This document shows, in pieces, positions 7,027 through 10,698 of a stretch of 10,698 nucleotides of DNA. Source of the DNA: Frankiaceae bacterium. GTDB lineage: Bacteria; Actinomycetota; Actinomycetes; JAFAQI01. The stretch's first letter is position 1; the number at the start of each line of letters is the position of its first letter. The notes under the pieces were generated by a model that did no database searches, was not told where the DNA came from, and saw only the letters and a program-made list of their open reading frames with translations. Both the position numbers and the translations under genes were made by a program. Location: NCBI GenBank assembly GCA_030840545.1, contig JAVEEH010000252.1, positions 1 through 10,698 on the forward strand, in the 5' to 3' direction.

Positions 7027-7032
7027 GACGGC

Positions 7033-7941
7033 GTGAACGACCGGCCGGCGGACCCGCGGTGGCCACGGGCAGGCGACTGGCTGGCCGCCGGACCGGGTGA
7101 CCGTACGCCGGACATCGCGGTGCTCGGCGTACCCACGTTCAAGACGTCCATCAGCCCGACCGGCGCCCACGCGACGCCCGGAGCCGTCCGCCGGGCGTTG
7201 GGTCGCTTCTCCACCTGGGCGGCCACGCGGCGCATCGACATCGGCGCGCTCGCGCCATGGGACCTCGGCGACATCGACGACCCGGACGTGCCGGTCGAAG
7301 GGGAGTGGCGGACCCGGCAGGCGGCGCAGACGGCGCTCAGCAAGGCCCGGCTGCTGGTCGCACTCGGCGGTGACAACTCTGCTACCTACCCCGTGATGAC
7401 CGGAGCCTTCGGTGACGACCTCGCGACGGCGGGGCTCGTCACCCTCGATGCCCATCACGACCTGCGGGAGGGGCGCAGCAACGGCACGCCGGTGCGCGAC
7501 CTGATCGACGCCGGAGTCGACCCGGAACGCATCGTGCAGGTGGGCATCGCGGACTGGGCGAACAGCCGCTCCTACCACGACGAAGCGGTGGCCCGGGGTG
7601 TCATGGTGATCGGCCGCGACGAGGTCGCCCGGCGGGGGATCGGGGTGTGCATGGCCGCGGCGCTGGACGTGGCCGGCGCCGCCGGCGGCCCGATCTACGT
7701 CGACCTCGACCTCGACGTGTGCGACCGCTCCGTGGCGCCCGCGTGCCCGGCGAGCCTGCCCGGCGGGCTGTCCGCGCAAGAGGCGATGCACGCGGCGTTC
7801 TTCGCTGCCCATGACCCCCGGGTCCGGGCGATCGACATCACCGAGGTCGACGCGACGAAGGATGCCGCCGACGAACGCACCGTGCGGTTGGCGGCGCTGT
7901 GCGTCCTCGAAGCGGCCGCCGGGCTCGCCCTGCGGGCATGA
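7033..7941 (+). CDS. hutG: Formimidoylglutamase (HutG), ureohydrolase/arginase fold
   Basis: This 302-residue protein belongs to the binuclear-metal ureohydrolase (arginase/agmatinase) superfamily. The metal-site motifs are GGDNS (112-116), DAHHD (139-143) and the DLDVCD segment around Asp226/Asp228. The first motif has Asn115 where arginases have the His ligand, a variant I associate with formimidoylglutamases. NGTPVRDL (150-157) and the APACPASLPGG (235-245) to ITEVDAT (269-275) stretch also fit HutG better than agmatinase or arginase. HutG hydrolyses N-formimidoyl-L-glutamate to glutamate and formamide, the last step of one histidine degradation route in the cytoplasm. The hutH gene three genes downstream supports this. 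The GTG start lacks a Shine-Dalgarno sequence and may be leaderless. Its TGA overlaps the pabB ATG (ATGA). Agmatinase-like activity remains the alternative. Confidence 0.82.
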   Translation: MNDRPADPRWPRAGDWLAAGPGDRTPDIAVLGVPTFKTSISPTGAHATPGAVRRALGRFSTWAATRRIDIGALAPWDLGDIDDPDVPVEGEWRTRQAAQTALSKARLLVALGGDNSATYPVMTGAFGDDLATAGLVTLDAHHDLREGRSNGTPVRDLIDAGVDPERIVQVGIADWANSRSYHDEAVARGVMVIGRDEVARRGIGVCMAAALDVAGAAGGPIYVDLDLDVCDRSVAPACPASLPGGLSAQEAMHAAFFAAHDPRVRAIDITEVDATKDAADERTVRLAALCVLEAAAGLALRA

Positions 7942-8948
7942 CGCCGCCTGACACCGCGTCGGACTGGGCGATTGTCGGCGGCCGGCTCGCCACCGGCTGC
8001 GTGGACCTGACGAGCGACCCCGGCGCGCTCGACACCAGCGGGTTCTGGGTCGTGGTCATGACGTTCGAGGGTGCGCTGACCTGCGCCCGGATGGGCAACG
8101 TGGTCCCGGCCGGGTCCGACCTCGCGTCGGCTCCGCCGTGGTCGATGCCGGCCCGCACCGACTGGGACACGAGCCTCGGTCGAGACGCCTACGTCGCCGG
8201 CGTCGGCGCCATCCGGGACCGGATCGCCGCCGGCGACGTCTACCAGGTCAACCTCTGCCGGCTCATGTCCGCGCCGCTGGCCTCCCCGCCCGACCTCTGG
8301 TCGCTCGGCGGCGCGCTGGCACGAGGCAACCCGGCACCGCTCGCGGCCACGGTCAACCTGCCCGCAGCCGGCCTCCACATCGCCAGCGCCTCGCCCGAGC
8401 TGTTCCTGCGGCGGGACGGCGACGCCGTGGCCTCGGCCCCTATCAAGGGCACCGGTCGCACCGCGGCCGACCTCACCGACAAGGACGCCGCCGAGAACGT
8501 GATGATCGTGGACCTGGTGCGCAACGACCTGGCCCGGGTTGCCAGGCCCGGCAGCGTCGAGGTGCCGGGCCTGCTGCGGGTGGAGGAGCATCCCGGTCTG
8601 GTGCACCTCGTGTCGACCGTCACCGCCAGGCTGCGCCCCGGCTGCGGCTGGGCCGAGCTGCTCGCCGCGGCCAGCCCTCCCGGCTCGGTGTCCGGCGCGC
8701 CGAAGTCCAGCGCTCTGCGCATCATCGGCGAGCTCGAGCCGGAGCCCCGAGGTGTCTACTGCGGTGCGGTCGGCTGGGTTGACGCCGACCGGCGTCGCGG
8801 CGCGCTGGCGGTCGGCATCCGGACCTTCACGTGGGCGGACGGCAGACTGCTCCTGGGCACCGGCGCCGGGATCACCTGGGGCAGCGACCCGGCGCAGGAG
8901 TGGGACGAGACCGAGCTCAAGGTGGGCCGGCTGTTGGAGGTGCGGTGA
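7938..8948 (+). CDS. pabB: Aminodeoxychorismate synthase component I (short form)
   Basis: This 336-residue chorismate-binding enzyme joins chorismate and ammonia to make 4-amino-4-deoxychorismate, the first step to p-aminobenzoate and folate. The deciding motif is PIKGT (168-172): Lys170 is the residue that separates aminodeoxychorismate synthases from anthranilate synthases, which have PIAGT. Other family landmarks are GDVYQVNL (99-106), ENVMIVDLVRNDL (186-198), VHLVSTV (222-228), PPGSVSGAPK (247-256), YCGAVGW (274-280) and the C-terminal GAGITWGSDPAQEWDETELK. It is shorter than E. coli PabB (about 450 residues) and lacks most of the N-terminal subdomain. I chose ATG 7938 because it overlaps the hutG stop as ATGA and the protein begins normally from it; an upstream in-frame ATG at 7899 would lie inside hutG. 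The glutaminase partner PabA is not in the window. Confidence 0.88.
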   Translation: MTPPDTASDWAIVGGRLATGCVDLTSDPGALDTSGFWVVVMTFEGALTCARMGNVVPAGSDLASAPPWSMPARTDWDTSLGRDAYVAGVGAIRDRIAAGDVYQVNLCRLMSAPLASPPDLWSLGGALARGNPAPLAATVNLPAAGLHIASASPELFLRRDGDAVASAPIKGTGRTAADLTDKDAAENVMIVDLVRNDLARVARPGSVEVPGLLRVEEHPGLVHLVSTVTARLRPGCGWAELLAAASPPGSVSGAPKSSALRIIGELEPEPRGVYCGAVGWVDADRRRGALAVGIRTFTWADGRLLLGTGAGITWGSDPAQEWDETELKVGRLLEVR

Positions 8949-9811
8949 CGCAAGAGCGACTCGACGTCGAGGTCGCGCCCGGAAGACTCTGGGTGAACGG
9001 CCGGCTGGTCGACGAAACGGAGCCGGTCGTGCGGGCCGACGACCACGGCCTCGTCGTCGGCGACGGCGTCTTCGAGACCTGCGAGGTGCACGAGGGGGTG
9101 CCGTTCGCGTTGACCCGACACCTGCGCCGACTCCATGACTCGGCCGCCGGGCTCGGCATCGTCATCGACGAACAACTCATCCGCACGGGCATCGACGCGG
9201 TCCTCACCGAGCGCACGGCCCGCGCTCGCTTGCGCATCACCGTCACCGGCGGCCCGTCGCCCTACGGCTCTGACCGCGGTGACGCCGCGCCTACCGTCCT
9301 CATCGCCACCGGATCGTTGCCGCAGTGGCCGGCGACCACCGACGTCGCGCTGGTGCCGTGGACCCGCAACGAACGCGCCGCCACGGCCGGACTCAAGACG
9401 ACGTCGTACGCCGACAACGTGGTCGCCCTCCGCTGGGCGCACGAACGTGGTGCCGCCGAGGCGTTGTTCGCCAACAGTCGCGATGAGGTTTGCGAAGGCA
9501 CCGGCAGCAACGTCTTCTTCGAGGTCGACGGCAGGTTGGTCACGCCGCCGCTGTCCAGCGGCTGCCTCGGTGGCATCACCCGCGAGCTGCTGATCGAGTG
9601 GCTGGCTGCCGACGGCGCACCGGTCGAGGAACGCAATCTGCCGATCGAGGCTTTGCGCGACGCCCGCGAGGCGTTCATCACGTCCACGACGCGAGCTGTG
9701 CAGCCGATCCGTGCGCTCGACGCCGTGCCCTACGCAACGGCGCCGGGACCGTTGACCCGGCGTGCGGCCGAGGTGTTCGCCCGGCACGCGGCCGAGAACG
9801 TCGACCCATGA
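8945..9811 (+). CDS. pabC: Aminodeoxychorismate lyase / class IV PLP aminotransferase family protein
   Basis: This 288-residue protein of fold-type IV PLP enzymes has the Schiff-base Lys151 in GLKTTSYADN (149-158), the phosphate/cofactor segment CEGTGSNVFFEV (183-194) with Glu184, and TPPLSSGCLGGITRELL (200-216). The N-terminal part has the DHGLVVGDGVFET hallmark (33-45). The family includes 4-amino-4-deoxychorismate lyase, D-amino acid and branched-chain aminotransferases; sequence alone separates them poorly. Its position right after pabB makes the lyase, which releases p-aminobenzoate and pyruvate, the best call. The start is GTG 8945, overlapping the pabB TGA as GTGA and preceded by GGAGG (8936-8940, 4-nt spacing). 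An in-frame ATG at 8831 would overlap pabB deeply and adds residues unlike the family. Expression is probably coupled to pabB. Confidence 0.82.
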   Translation: MTQERLDVEVAPGRLWVNGRLVDETEPVVRADDHGLVVGDGVFETCEVHEGVPFALTRHLRRLHDSAAGLGIVIDEQLIRTGIDAVLTERTARARLRITVTGGPSPYGSDRGDAAPTVLIATGSLPQWPATTDVALVPWTRNERAATAGLKTTSYADNVVALRWAHERGAAEALFANSRDEVCEGTGSNVFFEVDGRLVTPPLSSGCLGGITRELLIEWLAADGAPVEERNLPIEALRDAREAFITSTTRAVQPIRALDAVPYATAPGPLTRRAAEVFARHAAENVDP

Positions 9812-9812
9812 C

Positions 9813-9819
9813 GAGGGAG
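9813..9819 (+). promoter_or_regulatory. hutH: Shine-Dalgarno sequence choosing the hutH start
   Basis: GAGGGAG lies just after the pabC stop and 3 nt before ATG 9823 (its GAGG core is 6 nt from it). A second in-frame ATG at 9808 overlaps the pabC stop as ATGA but has only a weak purine stretch upstream. The site therefore favours 9823, though 9808 would add only five residues. Confidence 0.55.
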
Positions 9820-9822
9820 CCG

Positions 9823-10698
9823 ATGACGGCTGTTGTGGTGAACCCTCAGCCGTTGACACCCGCGGAGGTCGTCGACGTTGCCCGGCACGGCGCAACCGTG
9901 GAGCTCGCCGGCGAGGCGTTGACGGCGATGGAGGCGTCGAGTGCCCGGGTGCAGGCGCTGGCGCGATCCGAGCACCCCGTCTATGGCATCTCGACCGGGT
10001 TCGGGGCGCTGGCGACGACGCACATCCCGGTCGACCGGCGCGCTGATCTCCAGCGGTCACTCATCCGCTCGCACGCCGCGAGCAACGGGGAGCCGGTCGA
10101 GCGCGAGGTCGTCCGCGGGCTCATGCTGCTCCGGCTGCGCACGCTGGCCAGTGGCCACACGGGTGTCCGGCCCGTGGTCGCGCAGACACTCGCGGCTCTG
10201 CTCAACGCAGGCGTCGAGCCGGCGGTGCGTGAGTTCGGCTCCCTCGGCTGCAGCGGCGACCTCGCGCCGTTGGCGCATGTGGCGTTGACGTTGATGGGCG
10301 AGGGTGAGTCAGCCGAGGCGATGGTCGCTGCGGGCATCGCGCCGGTCGTGCTGGCCGAGAAAGAAGGACTTGCCCTCATCAACGGCACCGAGGGCATGCT
10401 GGCGACGCTCGTGCTCGCGGGCCACGACCTGAGCCGCCTCGTCACGACTGCGGACCTGGCGGCCGCGATGAGCGTCGAGGCCTTGCTCGGCACCGACCGT
10501 GTCTTCGCCGATGACCTGCAACAGCTGCGCCCGCAACCGGGGCAAGCGATCTCCGCAGCCAACATGCGCGGACTCCTCGCGGGTTCGCCGATCGTGGCGT
10601 CCCACCGCGGCGCGGAGGACACGCGTGTCCAGGACGCCTACTCGATGCGGTGTGCGCCGCAGGTCGCCGGAGCCTGCCGCGACACGATCGACCATGCG
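9823..10698 (+). CDS. hutH: Histidine ammonia-lyase (HutH), 3'-truncated by window edge
   Basis: The frame stays open for 292 codons to the last base; the family is usually about 510 residues, so just over half is present. It removes ammonia from L-histidine to give urocanate, the first step of histidine catabolism, in the cytoplasm. Family landmarks are VYGISTGFG (53-61) with catalytic-position Tyr54, RSHAASNG (82-89) with His84, LASGHTGVRP (108-117) and the prosthetic-group loop GSLGCSGDLAPLAH (139-152), whose Cys143-Ser144-Gly145 would cyclise to the methylidene-imidazolone cofactor. Most family members have Ala-Ser-Gly there. ALINGTEGM (about 188-196) is the usual substrate-pocket segment. 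ATG 9823 is preferred for its Shine-Dalgarno sequence; ATG 9808 overlaps the pabC stop. The linked hutG supports histidine over tyrosine or phenylalanine as substrate. Confidence 0.93.
   Translation, partial: MTAVVVNPQPLTPAEVVDVARHGATVELAGEALTAMEASSARVQALARSEHPVYGISTGFGALATTHIPVDRRADLQRSLIRSHAASNGEPVEREVVRGLMLLRLRTLASGHTGVRPVVAQTLAALLNAGVEPAVREFGSLGCSGDLAPLAHVALTLMGEGESAEAMVAAGIAPVVLAEKEGLALINGTEGMLATLVLAGHDLSRLVTTADLAAAMSVEALLGTDRVFADDLQQLRPQPGQAISAANMRGLLAGSPIVASHRGAEDTRVQDAYSMRCAPQVAGACRDTIDHA

Noticed and set aside
6681..7028. Plus-strand open frame of about 115 codons over the tRNA cluster
   Set aside because: It is read through three perfect antisense tRNA cloverleaves; the apparent peptide is the known false translation of tRNA genes.
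9808..9822. ATG at 9808 as the hutH start
   Set aside because: It overlaps the pabC stop as ATGA, but ATG 9823 has a better Shine-Dalgarno sequence and begins the protein at the usual family position; kept only as an alternative.
8756..10060. Minus-strand open frame of about 434 codons across pabB, pabC and hutH
   Set aside because: It is antisense to three well-supported genes, its product is low-complexity and Arg/Ala-rich, and it matches no family I recognise.

Overview
This is about 10.7 kb of very GC-rich chromosomal DNA. It is consistent with a high-GC actinobacterium (Actinomycetota): third codon positions are strongly G/C, there are several GTG/TTG starts and ATGA/GTGA gene overlaps, a short HGxxPAAW-type membrane protein is present, three tRNA genes lack an encoded CCA end, and two GTG genes without a Shine-Dalgarno sequence have TANNNT hexamers placed as for leaderless transcripts. 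I do not assign a genus. I saw no insertion sequence, phage gene, CRISPR array or compositional island.

Layout. At the left edge is the 3' part of a secreted-type hydrolase resembling neutral ceramidases (1-1181, +). It converges on aidB (1189-2823, -), an AidB-type acyl-CoA dehydrogenase fold protein. Divergent from aidB is a YihY/BrkB-family membrane protein (2874-3830, +), followed by an 83-residue HGxxPAAW-type membrane protein (3887-4138, +). That small gene converges on a stand-alone receiver-domain response regulator (4135-4521, -), and the two share one CTAG as stop codon on both strands. Next is a large zinc-ribbon, multi-pass membrane protein with a pilin-like C-terminal tail (4644-6548, -). 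Then comes a tRNA cluster transcribed leftward in the order Gly(GCC)-Cys(GCA)-Val(GAC) (6957-6682, -), ending at a long hairpin that probably terminates it.

The right third (7033 to the window end, +) is a tightly packed operon: hutG (formimidoylglutamase) - pabB (aminodeoxychorismate synthase I) - pabC (aminodeoxychorismate lyase type) - hutH (histidine ammonia-lyase, cut by the window end). HutH and HutG catalyse the first and last steps of histidine-to-glutamate degradation. PabB and PabC convert chorismate to p-aminobenzoate for folate synthesis. The first two junctions are 4-nt stop/start overlaps and the third is nearly so, which points to one co-translated unit. This pairing of histidine catabolism with p-aminobenzoate synthesis is the most interesting arrangement here. 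The other genes look like ordinary core or conserved chromosomal loci, and I found no clear evidence of a novel defence or mobile system.
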